DNA from: Eleginops maclovinus
Taxonomy: Eukaryota > Chordata > Actinopteri > Perciformes > Eleginopidae
Direction: 5' to 3'
Length of the DNA stretch: 64,000 bases
NCBI RefSeq assembly: GCF_036324505.1
Contig: NC_086368.1
Location: forward strand, 1,054,001 to 1,118,000
Part shown: positions 25,893-38,465 of the stretch, piece after piece
Position numbering within the stretch: the stretch's first letter is position 1
How the letters are laid out: each line of letters starts with the position of its first letter
Position numbers and translations under genes: made by a program
The notes under the pieces: model-generated
What the model was told of the DNA's origin: nothing
Databases searched by the model: none
The model's input: only the letters and a program-made list of their open reading frames with translations

Positions 25893-26620
25893 TGGTGTGT
25901 TTTTTGGCCTTGCCGATTGATTTAATTATGTACTGCAGTTTGGCCCACATACCCAATGAATTGCAATAATAATGTAATGATTAAAACAGTAAAACATGAT
26001 ATGGTATTATATACACTGCATTGAAATTACACCAATATTCATTCAGGTGTTATCGAAAGAAAGAGAATTACAGTGCCATAACAGAAAAGATACAAGTTTT
26101 TCAATAGCGTTGAAGGTCCAGAAATTGACGCATGCTCCAGAAAATCGTTCACCAGAAACGAGCAGATTCTGGCTAAATTGGATTCTGGCAAGCCGCCAAC
26201 AACATGGCCCACGCCAGAGATGAAGGACCTGAGATTTCCACCGTCAATGTCCCTGGAGGACCTACAGGCAGTAGATGCTTTTGAAGATCTACTTAAAGAC
26301 CAGGCCAATGCCTCCCACTCGACAGAAATTTATGAGTTTTTTTTTTTTTTGCATGGAGCCAATAAGATCTATAGATGTCCATATGAAAATGTGAATCGTA
26401 AGTGTCTACTCTATGCTTTTAGATATCTTCTTATTCGATAATCGGAAGGCAGGACCTGAAGAGGATAACCTGGATACATCCCTTGGTCGACTATTCGGGA
26501 GTGTGTGGCCCACCAGATAAAAACTGGGAAGGGGGTGAATTCAAAGAGGCTTTCAGCCGGATGGCAATTAGGCCTCTTCTTTTCTGTAAAGTAGTTGTGC
26601 AACACAGCACAAAGACCTAT

Positions 26621-28199
26621 CCACAATTCACAGCTTTTCTAATTAGTTTGTTTGTCCATGCAATTTATCAGGGTTCCCCACCCGTTCTGGAATATCTGTA
26701 GTGGTCCTGGAAATTCAATAGAGGTTTTTTCAGTCATGGAAGTTCATGGAAATTGAGCATTTTGCATGTGCCAGTCAGGGTATATCATGAATTTGAGCAG
26801 TATTGTGCTTTTTTGTTTTGTCTAGAATGCTGCCCACATCATTTTAGAAATACTGAAGCGCTGAGCGGGTTAGCACTTCAAAAGGATGAGGGGAGGCAGC
26901 AGACAAATGACTGCGTCTTCGTTTCTTTCCTGCCATTCGCACAGTTGTAATGTGGGGGCAAGGAGGTGTCCCCAAGAATAATAAAACACTGCTAATCACT
27001 TAAACTAAATAAAGTTACACTCTAAAATCAGCAGGCTTTCCCCTATTCAATCTGCTCAGCTCTGACTAAAAATAACTAACGTCTTGGAACCCTTATCGTA
27101 ACCCACCTTTATCAATAAACCGTCCTATCTAGTGGGGATTTAGTCTGGCTGCAGACGTATCAATCCAGCACCTGGGCCTACTCGGCAACCTGGCTTGTTC
27201 CAGGCCATTTCTGGACACTGAAACATGTCCTCTACTGACCAAGATATTTAAAAAATGTAACCTAGGCCTACTTTTTTCAAGGTCAAAGTTGGAGATTTCA
27301 ATTAATTTTTCATTGGGGAGCCATAGGAGATAGGGTGAAATAGGATAACATTTTTAAAACTGTGGATAACTATTCTATTTCTATTTAACTGTGATGCTTT
27401 AACCTTTGAAAAAAAACACAGGCCCTTTTTACTTTATATCAATCGTGGAGAATATTTGTTTAATAATATCATGCATAGGTATTTTTAATAGTCAGTATGA
27501 ACCTTTACTTTAGGCAACATTTTTCTCTGTTTTGCGTTTTTGCATTAGATTGATTGGGACTATTTTCCCCTTGGAACACGCATAAAAAGCGCTCGTTCTA
27601 TATTGAAGAGACCGTGTTTATCGCACAAGTTTATTTATATGACTTCCGGTTAAAATGACTGCTTGGTTAACTAGGATAGATCATAGTTCTATACGCGTGG
27701 TTCTGCCATATGATCTACCTGTCGGAGACTTTCTAGGCTTGGATATATTTTTTGTTATAGCCGATTGTTGTCGATCCCCACTAGTCTAGCCGTAAATATT
27801 TTGTTTGGCTTGGGTTTTCCCAGTGTCGCATCGTCTATAGGGCCAATGTGCGATTGAAATGTTCCGGCACAAACATGAATTCTGTCTGATCCAGGTGCGT
27901 GAGGAAAAACCAATGGCCTGCAAGTCTGCAATGGACGAAGCATCAGCAAGCAACGCCATAGTTGGTTTAATTTAGCTGGGGATGGGGGCCACCAGGAAGG
28001 CGAAATACAAAGAGATCAACAATCATTAAATACAATACATTAAATACAACAGTTATCATTTGTCGGGGTTATTTTTGTGTAGTTATTCGCCTAAAATGTG
28101 GCTTTTGCAGCTTCAAGAGCAAGTGTGTTTTCTGCCAATTAGACTGTAATCAAAGCCTGTTTGAAACAAATGCTTAATGTTTAGTTTATTTAGGATTAC
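26621..28199. other. No gene seen
   Basis: AT-rich, no coding motif. Possibly the 3' part of the large element. Confidence 0.4.
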
Positions 28200-28545
28200 C
28201 CTAATAAGAAAAGTAAGTTCATTAACACGGATCCAAACGGTCCCGGGGGGCCCGGAAACATTATGAGTCCGGAATGGGTCGTAGCTGATACAAAATAGTG
28301 GGTCGTGACGGGATGCCAGTCCGGCGGACACCGAATTGAGTCCGTCTCGGATGTCGCGGGTTCCGAACCGTGCCCGTTACGGAGTGAGCTTTTGAGGCGA
28401 TCGTTAGGGTGTTGTTTTACGGGTCCTTTTTGGGGTCCGCCGCAACGCCTCCGCGGCGGAAAGATACGCGGCGGCACGGTGGACGCGTACGGATCAGTTT
28501 GGCGATCCGGTTCCGGAGGAATATGAAACTCGGGGCGGATCCACC
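28200..28545. other. CpG-rich segment with CGGATC motifs
   Basis: GC- and CpG-rich (for example CCGCCGCAACGCCTCCGCGG) with CGGATC near 28228, 28489 and 28534. Compositionally the partner of 17815-18118. Possible right end of the large element, but no clean inverted repeat could be aligned by eye. Confidence 0.35.
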
Positions 28546-28599
28546 GCGGGTATTTTTGCTGTGTGGGGAGATGACACGCGAGTTACATACTAAAAACCC

Positions 28600-28740
28600 C
28601 CAGAGGCTGGGACCAAGTTTATTGTTTGCAAGTCCACAAGTTAGTCTCAAGTCTTTGCTTTCAACGGTCCCGAGTCAAGGACAAGCAAGTCCTGAGTCAA
28701 GTCCTCCCTTTTGAGTTTAAGTCCTTTCGACCCTTTTTAA
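28600..28740. repeat. AAGTC-rich subterminal-type repeat
   Basis: Many irregular copies of CAAGTC, GAGTC and CAAGTCC. The same kind of sequence forms the terminus of the hAT element at 46690-46907. Confidence 0.5.
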
Positions 28741-31700
28741 CAAGGGAGAAATAATATTTAACAAATCATAAATGCTTTTTACGGAACCCGTAAAGGGACA
28801 TGGGGAAATATATATAATTTTAAATGTTTCTTGGCTCACGAAAAACGTTCCCGTGCTCAGAAAAAAGTTTCTCGTGCTCACGTGAAAGTATTTTGTCAGG
28901 GGATGCGGATTGTTTTCTTTAGTAACAGAGGGACGTTAAAGAATTAGTTAACTGTATTTTGACCGGGGGACTTCTTTATAAAGACAAGTTACTTACTTGC
29001 AAGTCTCACCGTTATGTTGTGTCTCAAAGAATTTAAAAAAATTCAAGTGGGGGTCTTACTCGGCGCGGGAAATACCCATTTGGATCGCGTATTTTAGTTC
29101 TGGGGAAAAAATTAAAAACATCTGGCCGCTCGTGGGTAAGGGTGGATGTACAAAAAAAGCGGAGAAGGATTGCACCAAAAAAGAAAGACCCGATATTCTG
29201 AAAGAATTTGACCCACGGGGGTTTAAACTCAGAGATTGGACGTCTCCATTGTCGAAGGATTTTGAAAAGGCCCAAAAATATTTTGGATTTTGATCCTACG
29301 ACAAACTAAAACCCTTTTTGGGTATCTGTAAAAAACGGCTGCATTGGGGGTTTCCGTAAAATTATTGATGAATGCATTCCTACGACAGTGTTTAAATTGG
29401 CTTTTGAAAGGGGGGGACCCCTTCACCGCATGCAATGTGCAAAACATTCTACTATAGATACACGCCTAACAACCTTTAATTCACATTGTTTCTTTATTAG
29501 TTATTTATCCATATGCACATATCACAACAATAACAAAACCCATTTGTCCTTTGAAAATTTTTTTTGTCGGGCAGCAGTTTTAATGGCTTTTATTGCAAAC
29601 ATACTGGGGGCCCCACCTCACAGTGCACCTTAAATTCGCTTCCCCAAAGGCACCATGTCAAGCTTGTGGTGGCTTTCATGCCTCCTTTACAAAAAATGGT
29701 CGCACCCCCGGGGTCAAAACCCATTTTTTTAACCGTATTTTAGGGGGTTCCACACTCAGTGGTGGGCCCACAATTAAAAACATAAATATGAAAAATTCCA
29801 ACTTTTAGTTGATTGCGAATGGGTAAATTTTGTTGTTATTAGGGAAAACCCCTCTTTCACACCTGCGTACTGACGGCCAGTGTGTCTCTGCTGTTTCAAC
29901 TGTATCAGCCTCCTTTTCAGTGGAAACCCCTGTCCTTAAGGTCTCTGAAATCTTGCTTACATTTGAGAAGTGGATTTTAAGGGGTACAAACACCTTTAAA
30001 TTGGGCCCTCTCCAAAAAGGGGCACTGGATTGGGCCGGGTTTCGGGTTTAAGAATATTCAGCAGTCAAAAAAGTTCAGTTCACCCTCTGGCCATCCGGAC
30101 GCATGCTTTTCTCAAAGTGTGAAAGAATTTCTGGGGTGGAACATTGTTTCCCCCCCCCGTTTCCACTGGCACCCCTTTGAAAACCCCTTCTCAACCCCCT
30201 ACAAGAAAGTTTTAGTATCCCCCTTTTTTCCTCCCCCTTTGTAAAAAAATTCCACCCTGCTTTTTATTTTTTTCATCGTTTCAGAGAGACTTTCTCTGCT
30301 TTTGAATGTTTTCTGATAAATCTTTTAGTTCCCCCCCAAAAGCATATACATAAGTCCAAGATTTTTAAGAAGTCCCGATGACAGTTTATCTCCCGGCCTT
30401 TCATAATCACCTCTCTAAAGGGGTTCAGCCGAATCTTGACTGCACTGTGAAGTGCTTGTCGGGCCTAACATTTTTCCACACCCTCAACGTTCTGTGGGGG
30501 GAAGACCCACCCACACCTAAAACCGACCATCCCCGCAATTTTTCCCCTGATGCTGCAGCATTTTAATTCCGTGTTTTGGGTTGGCGTAAAGATGCCCATT
30601 TGGGGGGGAAGGGGTTAAAGTAGTTAGTAAAACAGGGTTTTGCTAAAATGAGATTTTCCCAAAAAAGTTTGGGAAAGTGCCACCCAAATGTCAGGGTTTT
30701 TTGCTTTGATTTTGCATAACGCCTGTTTTTTACCCAGCATACTGTCCCCCCACTGGCAAAATCCAACAAAACAGCCTTCGAAGTCATATCTATCCATTGC
30801 CCACGAGGCACGGATAAATGACAGTAACCCTCTGCTGTAGTTTTTTCCGCTCAATACATTTAAGAAAAATGAAGTGGTCGCATTTGCCACAAATGTCGAA
30901 AGTATATAACAAGACGGGATTTCTTACTCACTGTAGTCTTTCATCCATCGGGAAGAAACCTTTGGGGGCTTTGTAGCCTGATACTGGACATTGGGGGTTT
31001 CTTCATCTCTTCAGCAAAAAAAGAACAATGTAGTGCATACCCTTTACTGTGGAGGACTCTGCCCATTTTGAGCCCAATTGATGGACTTTAAATGATAAAA
31101 TATGATGGTTACCTTCTAAAACTGTATTAAATATGGCGGGTTTTTTGTTGTTTGTTGTTTTTTTTTTTTCCAAAATGCCCCCAACAACCCCCCCGAAAAG
31201 TCCCCAGTGTCCGCTTAAATTTCGATTACAGCGTCTAAAACAGAAAAATCAAGTTAAATACCTGTATGTGGGGGTCCACTACGCACAGGCCACAAACTTG
31301 AATGTATTAAAAAAAACAGAGACAGTACGAATGAAAAAAAATTCGAGCTACCTAAAGACATTGTGCACGAATCCTTGTGTTATTACGTAACAAGGAAGCA
31401 ACAATAAGTTTTCAAAACCTCCCCTACCCCCTCCATTTTACCATTTTCTGAAGTAGGCTACCACTCCCCTTTTTCCATTGGAAATAACTAATTTGTAACG
31501 AAAAACGAAGTTTAGCGACCTCAAAACTTGGCCAAACCATGGGATTGGGTACACGCTACCCAGGCTGGGGGGGTTCTCACTAGAAGAGAGACTTTTGCTA
31601 GTTTCCATACGCAAAGCCTTTGCAGAGGCATTCCCCAAATCATTGCCAACTCTTTCTTTTTTAAAAACTTCGATGTATTTTAATAGCAGGCTAGAACCCA

Positions 31701-34700
31701 CAAAAAACTAACTTGGTAAATGAACAATCTGACAAAATCAGCCAAAAAATCGAACTTGAGGGTGATTTTTTTTTCTCGATGGGGAAAACGTTTTAATGAA
31801 CAAAAGGACATTCATTGCCTAAAAACAAAATACAGAAAGAAAAAACACAAAACCCCTGTCTTGCAAAAGAATTGTTCCCTAGTTGAAAAATGTATTTAAA
31901 AAATTCATAGCACAAAGATCAGCACAGGCAGCGACCACGCAAACTCGTTTCACTCAGAATGACACTCGCATTTCTTCTTTTTTTTTTTGGGGTTTTATGG
32001 GGGTTTGGCCAAACAAACGGAATGGTGCATTCCCGCCAAAAACTCGCATTTTTGCACTGACGGGCTGGATTGAATAATGCGTGAGTCAGGCTCGCACAGT
32101 GTTTAAATTCCCCTAAATTTGCTTTTATTTCAGCTTATTATTGACAAACTTCCTTACAATTTTTAAAAATTTATTTTTAAAGCTTAAAATTAAATTTTAA
32201 TACATTAAAAAAAAAAAAAAAATTAAAATATGATCAGGGAGGGGGAGCGGACCCCCGTTTGCCGGTCCGCCCCAAAGTAGGAGGGGGGACGCGCTCCGAG
32301 GCCCCCCCCAAATTTTAAACCCTGACTACGACAGTGACCCAAAAATTTTGGAGGTCTACATAGAGGCAGTAAGAGATCAGGTGCTGCAAGGGGGTTCCCG
32401 GAGGCCCGGGGGCACAGATTGGAAAAGTCAGAGACTTTAAAGGTTTTTCTCCGCCCAAACTTTCACGAGGTTTGGGTATTGACGGCTACATCAAGGGGCA
32501 AGACACAAATCACGAAAAAGATTTGGGTGGGGTTTCCTCAGAAGGGAATAAAAGGAATTTCTACATTTCTCTTTCCTGATCTAAAGCCCGGGGTTTTTTA
32601 AAGCTACTTTTTGGACAGAATCAAATTCAGTTCGCTTCGGGGTATCATTCGGGTAGTACAAATTCCCACGGGGCTTGGTTAAACTTTCTACACAAAACCC
32701 CCAAAGGGGCAGGCACTGATGGTGGTAAAAAGGGCCTACTGTAGGGCACTAAAGTGTATCATCAATGTGGTGGTCCTACAGTAATAAAGGCATCTTCCAG
32801 CTGATGCTTTTTCAAACAGTGGGTTTTTTTCCCATTTTAAAAGAGAAAAGATCTGCGCCTAAAATTGGGTGTAACTAATTTTGTTGTGGTACAGGAAGGA
32901 GCATTGCTGATGTTTTACTTTTACTTTAATCTTAATGAACAGGGGCCAAACAAAACCCAAAAAGAAAAAAAGAAAAAGGGAACTTATTTAACAAAAGAAC
33001 AACATTTCTCTTGACAGCCGTACCCAAAATGCAAATTTTGTATTGCAAACATTTGTATAATGGCTACACGACCCACCTTTCTACTTGTCAAAAATTTTTA
33101 AACTAGACCGTCTTTTGGGCTTAACAAAATTCCAAACCCCGAGTGCTGGCACAATCACAGCAAAAAACCCAAAAAAGTTCATCGTTTAAAATTTTCCCCC
33201 CTTTAGTAGCCCCACTGTTGCTTAGTTGTAATACTGAATAACCAATAATCACAGACCTTTTTGACTAAACCCAAAAATGTCTGTTACTGTAAATTCCAAA
33301 GTGGATTCCAAAACCCTATTGGCCCACATCAAAAACATTTTGAGTAAGGGGATAAAACCCAAAAAATTTAAACTTAAAAGTGTTTGTTTTAAGGTTTCAC
33401 ATTACAATAATTATCTATGTTATCTCTCAGATCTCTTCTCCCTTCAGTGTTTTCTTGGTTTTGTAATACATATAACAAAAGGGTTTTTTAATGTAAATAA
33501 ATGTAAACGAGAAAAATTTCAAAGAAATGGGGGGGAACACTTTATTTTTAAGGGGTCCCTGAACAATAATTTACACACTAAATCAGGGAACAACCATGTA
33601 AATAAAAAACATTATTTAAAAAAATTTACCTAACCCCTAACCTTTCCCCAAAAGTATGTAAAATGTAAATGCGTGGGATTACATATTGTAGTCACACCAC
33701 TTAATGGGGGTGATACATTGTATCAGGGGCCCCCTTAAAATAAATTTTTCCCAAATAGGTAAAAATTTTTTTTACAATGACAAATGTATCTAAATCATAA
33801 GTGCTTGGGAACAAACTGTGGGACTAATACCATGCTTTTTCAGTGTCATGGGTAAAAGGGGCCGTGGTTTAAAACATGAAAACCAATTTTTTACCAGTTT
33901 ATTACATTCATGGGGTAGATGGTGTCATAACAATATCTTGGAAAATGGGCATGTGTAAGTTCCCTTTCATTCCTACACAATACCATTGTAAGCATCACCC
34001 AAAAGGAATTGTCCAATTCTTTATGAAACTAGGGGATGATGTAGGTGCTGGTAACGAAAACCGTTTCCCCAGTGGTGCTAAGGCCTTGACTTAAAACCAG
34101 CTTTTTAAAAACAGTGGTAGTAGAACGCTTACAGTAAAGCAAATGAGTAAAAAAGGGACTTTTTTTGGTAAGGTACTTTTCCCCCCGTTCCTTTTTTTTA
34201 ATTTGCAATTTTACCTTACCCGGGAAAATTTGAACTGGAATTCTACCTTACTCAATTACATTTTTCCTTTTGCCCTTATTAAAATTAGTATTTTTAAAAT
34301 AACATTTTTCTTAAAGGGAAAACAAGCCACGGTTAGCGACCGTCCTCCCCCGGTTCAACATTTTTGCAAATTTCCCAAAACCCAGAGACAGTCAAACGCC
34401 AAAGGATGCAGAGATGGGCGGTAGTAGAACTGGGGCAGCTCCCACCCTTGTCAAACCCCCGACCCCTCTGGGCCCCACTCTTTCCCTTCCCTTTGGGAAA
34501 AGGGAGAAAATTCAAATGAAATGCTTACTTGCACCCCAAGTACCCGATTCCCGCCTTCAAAAATTTGCACTAACCTCCCCAAAAACCTTTTAGGTAATTA
34601 CATGTTTTCTATCATGCTGGCACACGAGGAACCTAGTGCTTCGACCCCGAACAAGCCTAGCTAGCAGTATAGGGTATTGCTTTAAAGTATAATTAAATTT

Positions 34701-35799
34701 TTAATAAAGCTCGGAAGTTGACAACAAAGTAAAGAATAAATGCAGCAATTTGTTGTCGGCATTTTGTAGATTGCTGAACCAAAAAGTAATGGTTTGGGAA
34801 TTTTTTAGCTTCATGTTTGGTCGGCAACAAATTGAGCTGGAGACCTAGCAGTTTCTACCCCGCAAATAACACTATTCTCTAGCTTGTAGGCTCAAGTTAA
34901 ACAGTCGACTAGGGATTGTTTCAAGGGATTTTAAAATTAGGCGCCAAAATTTTCAATATCTAAAATGTAACTTTTATTTTGCAGACAAAGATATTTCCAT
35001 ACCCGGGGGCAGTTTTTAAGTAAAAAAATTTTGCAATAAAAAACTTTTGGGGATTACTTTAAAAGTGTAAACTTGACAGCATGGTTTAAGTCGCCCAAAA
35101 TATACCACCCGTTATCTTAGCCCATATGCTATCTGATTTAACTAAAGCAAGGTCCTGTCCTGATCACATCAAAACATTATCGCAGTTGATCTGATATCAG
35201 ATCATAAAGTTTAGTCTTGCGGTTGTCTCGCTTTAATGTTTTTTGTAACAGGGTTTTTGAAAAAAAAGGGATTCCTGGGTGCCAATAAGTGTGCATACAC
35301 CAGCTGACCCAGTGTGCCAATGGGTTTTTTTTTCTTGTGCTTCCATTACAGGGAAAAACCCAGGGAAAAAAACGCGGGATGGTAATTTCCAGATAAAGTG
35401 ACAAACCCTTGTTAACCTTACTGTATCGTTGCTCCCTTTTTCCCCTTTTTGACTCTCCATCCTTCAAAAAAACTCATTACAACATTGAGCCCACTCTTCA
35501 GTGATGACAAGGACAAATCTGAGGGGGGAGAATTAAATGGGTGTGAGGGCATGAAAAGCAAGTTAAAGCAGGGACTGAGCCGCAATGATTTGTGGCCATA
35601 CAACAGATTTCTGGGAAGCTCACTCCGACTTTCCCCGGTGTCACCGCCTTTGGGTTGATGAGGGCACCTCCAGAGGGTTCCGCTGGCCTTTCATGCGACC
35701 CCTGAAAGGGGCACACACTTTTACGCCTCGCGTGCACTGATGATGTTCATAGGGATACCCCAACAACGGTTAAAAAAAACCCCAGCAGGGATTAAAATT
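28741..35799. other. Degraded or low-quality sequence, no gene resolved
   Basis: Very dense runs of four to eight identical bases (GGGG, CCCC, AAAA, TTTT) and no frame longer than about 120 codons with a recognisable motif. Any transposon genes here are scrambled by indels. AGTGGTGGGC at 29758 resembles a hAT terminus but is not supported further. A 17-A run lies near 32205. Confidence 0.5.
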
Positions 35800-37070
35800 T
35801 TTTGAAGGGCCCTTTTGGGGTTTAGAGCACTCCCCGACGGAGGATAACGTTGAGCGAGAGAGGAGATTCTGAAGATGTTGACTTTTACAACATGAGTAGT
35901 ATACTAACGCAAACCCTCAAAGTTTTTGACCACCACACAAAAATGTGCTTCCATTTGCTTAAATCTGATAGCAATGCAGACATTGGAAGGGCGGGAAAAG
36001 GGAAATTTCAAAAGTGTGTACCGTTCAACATTCCCAAATGTTCTCCCCTTTTGGAACAAATTTTGGTCGTTCTAGCCAGGGAGCAGAAATTTTTTGCCAA
36101 GAGGGTCTCCCAAATCTCAGGCCCCCCAAACACTTTGGGAAATTCTCGTTTCCCGGCGTTCAGGGTAGAGCGGTTTCAAAGAAAAAAATGAAACCCTTGA
36201 GGGAAAGTCTGCTCAAGTTTAAAGTCAAAAGTAAGATTAATTTACTGAAAGTTTTCTCCTTTACCAAAATACACAACTCCCTCCCCTCTTTCTGCCTTTT
36301 CATCATCCTCACATCTCATCAGAACACACACCCCTCACTCCTAACACACTCTTTTACTCACTTATTCTTTGTTCATTTTTTTTAATTTAAAACTAAAATT
36401 TTCCCCTTCTCCTTCAATGTAAGGTTCGCCTGTAAAGAGTCCTTCCTGGAAATATTTGTGTTTTGAAACCTATGGCAGAAAGGTGAAATTCTCCTTCGAA
36501 CAAAAGCCCACAGGGGCTACTACCCATCTCTACTTTCTGGAAGAAATTGGGGAATATGGATCATCAGTAAAGGTTGCCTCCATTCCCCATTGTCTGCACC
36601 ACGGTCTGAAAAAGCGTTTCGGGAAAAAAAAAGACCCCCGGGGCTTATCGTGCGGGAATATGCTTTCAAAATTCCCAAAAAAAGTGGACAAATCAGAAAA
36701 ACACCCAGGCCGGGAGGTTTTTTTAAACAAAATACAAGGAGATGTTTTCATTTTTGAGATGGCCAGGGAAATATTGAGAATAAATATATACTCATACTGT
36801 ATGTTTGTCAATTTTTTACAGGGCTGAAAAAAATCAGGTGAACCCTTCTTTTCCATTTGAGGGGCAAGAAAAAAAAGAATTGGAAGGCTACCTCTCCTGC
36901 TCTGAAAAAAAGGGGGCATTTTTGCCTCAAGAAACGCCATAAAAATAAACACTGCACTTCCTGCCTCTGCAGCGTGCGAACGGCTGTTCAGCTGTGGAGG
37001 GCTGCTCTTCACAAGCAGAAGAGCAAGACGGGGCAAGAATTTTGAAACCAGCTACTGGTGAAACTGAACA
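35800..37070 (+). pseudogene. hAT transposase C-terminal remnant (hAT E)
   Basis: At 36945-37035 a frame reads TALPASAACERLFSCGGLLFTSRRAR, the signature of the hAT C-terminal dimerisation domain (LP.SAA.ERLFS.AG). Further upstream, EDVDFYNMSS (35870-35900) resembles the acidic linker seen in such transposases. The sequence between them is not readable as one frame. The element's right terminus is probably at 37554. Confidence 0.6.
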
Positions 37071-37379
37071 AAAAGTTTACTCAGTAATTAGCTCTCACTC
37101 CCCCTTTCCCATTCCCATTCTCATTCTCTCTGTCTCTCTCGGCCAGCCTGTGTTTCAGTGGTAGTTGAAATTACATTACATTTTAGCATATATTTTTAAG
37201 CATGTGTTTGATGGCCTATATGGTGTTATTGTCTGTCTTGTTTTTGTTGATTTTAATAAGCATATATTTGTAGATGATTAATGAACAATACATACAATGA
37301 AGCAAAGAAATGTTTTAAGATGCATCTCTTTCTCTCTCTCTCACTTACTCACTCACACACTTTATGTCTTTTCACTGGT

Positions 37380-37554
37380 CCAAGCACTCCACTACAAAAA
37401 AAAGTAATTTATAATTTGAGTAACTTTATAACGAAGTACTTTTTTACTCTTACTCGAGTAGGTTTTCCAATTGGAATATTTACTTTTACTCAAGTAGATT
37501 TTGAAGGAAGTATTTTTACTTGAGCAGAGATTTTCAGTACTCTACCCACCACTG
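37380..37554 (+). mobile_element. hAT right terminal region
   Basis: Repeated TACTTTTACTC/ACTTGAG words end in TTTTCAGTACTCTACCCACCACTG, the inverted form of a CAGTGGTGGGTAGAGTACTG terminus found in many fish hAT copies. It lies just downstream of the hAT E C-terminus. A matching left terminus was not found. Confidence 0.6.
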
Positions 37555-37559
37555 ATTAA

Positions 37560-38440
37560 AAGTTACTTTGATTGTGTCTTTGCACAGCACAGTTGATCCT
37601 AGGCAGAAGCGTAAGAACATCTCCAATGTTTTTTGGTCGATGCTTCTAACATACCGTAAGCAGGTGGTTAAGAGCTGTCTGCTCTTGAGGATTTAGACTT
37701 TCAGTTGATGGCTTTATCATCTGGGCCACTTTCTTGTTAGTTGGCCTCAGATTCGTAAAGCTCCATTATGCTCTCTTTGGTTATGAGTGCTGGCACAGCA
37801 TTGTGAATACTGGAGTGGAAACAGTCAATTATGAACTTAGCTCTTGAATCCGAGCTTTGTGCGCCATTGTTAAGATAGCAGCTCGTAAGTTGTGTTTAGA
37901 GGGCAGGCAGTGTGAGCCCATTCTTGAAAAGATCTCAAGTAAGTCCCATTCAGTAGTTTCATCAATGTTGCCCTGTAGTGCTTTTTCAAGCGATGCACGC
38001 TCATTCCCTGAAAGAAATCTGGCAAATGACATCATCAAGAATTCTTCATCCACCGAACTAACTCCTTGACAACAGGCTAGAACAAAAGCTGGTGACAGTC
38101 TGATTGGCATGAATTTATGGTCCAGGTATCCTTTCAACCACACTCTTCCAAGAGCTTGCCATTTCTTCTCGGAATAGTCTGGTTGCAGTCTGGGTACTCA
38201 TTCTTCCCCCTCACACTGTTCCAACAAATGTTCCCAGAACGCAGAGTATGCCTCTCTTGACACACCATCACTATCCCACAGCTTTCTCATTTGTAAACTC
38301 CCTTTTTTAGATTAGCTTTCAGTACTTTTGGTTCCATGAAGACATTAAGGACATCATCGACTATGTTTACCTCGTCTTACTTTCCTAAGGAGAAATTCTT
38401 TTTCAGATGGGTCTGGAGCAGCTGGAAGACTGCTTGATGA
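37560..38440 (-). pseudogene. HECT/G2E3-like protein pseudogene
   Basis: On the minus strand frames read LWDSDGVSREAYSAFWEHLLEQCEGE, a stop, VPRLQPDYSEKKWQALGRVWLKGYLDHKFMPIRLSPAFVLACCQG, then SSVDEEFLMMSFARFLSGNERASLEKALQ, LLEIFSRMGSHCLPSKHNLRAAILTMAHKA, a stop, and FIIDCFHS. This resembles the HECT-domain-like proteins annotated G2/M phase-specific E3 ubiquitin ligase-like, a family expanded in fish. The N-lobe-like part is present; no catalytic-cysteine C-lobe was found. At least two stops break it. It directly adjoins the hAT element at 38466, on the same strand as that element's transposase. Confidence 0.6.
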
Positions 38441-38465
38441 TTCAGGTCCGTCATTCAATGTAGAG

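Larger units (their letters stand above)
23520..26620 (+). pseudogene. DUF4806-like multi-exon gene, degenerate
   Basis: The best segment reads GKPPTTWPTPEMKDLRFPPSMSLEDLQAVDAFEDLLKDQ (26180-26300), matching the start of DUF4806 (a Leu/Pro box, then a helix of the LEDLQ..E..LKD type). After a poly-T stretch comes LGRLFGSVW and NWEGG.FKEAFSRMAIRPLLFCKVVV (26485-26600), matching the second half of that domain (RLL..., NW.G, K.AF..L). Upstream, exon-like blocks have plausible splice sites: TATATGTAG before 23551, CATGGTGCAG before 24649 with ATGGGTAAGA after, and AACGCTGCAG before 24842 with CTCTGGTGAG after. DUF4806 proteins often sit beside the transposase type at 19.7-22.7 kb. The function of DUF4806 is unknown. 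Confidence 0.45.

Noticed and set aside
36530..37036. 168-codon minus-strand frame
   Set aside because: Antisense to the hAT C-terminus (LPASAACERLFS on the plus strand) with Phe/Lys-rich low complexity.
29757..37554. A single 7.8-kb hAT element from AGTGGTGGGC to CCCACCACT
   Set aside because: Only about 10 terminal bases agree, and the interior is unreadable; not enough to call one element.
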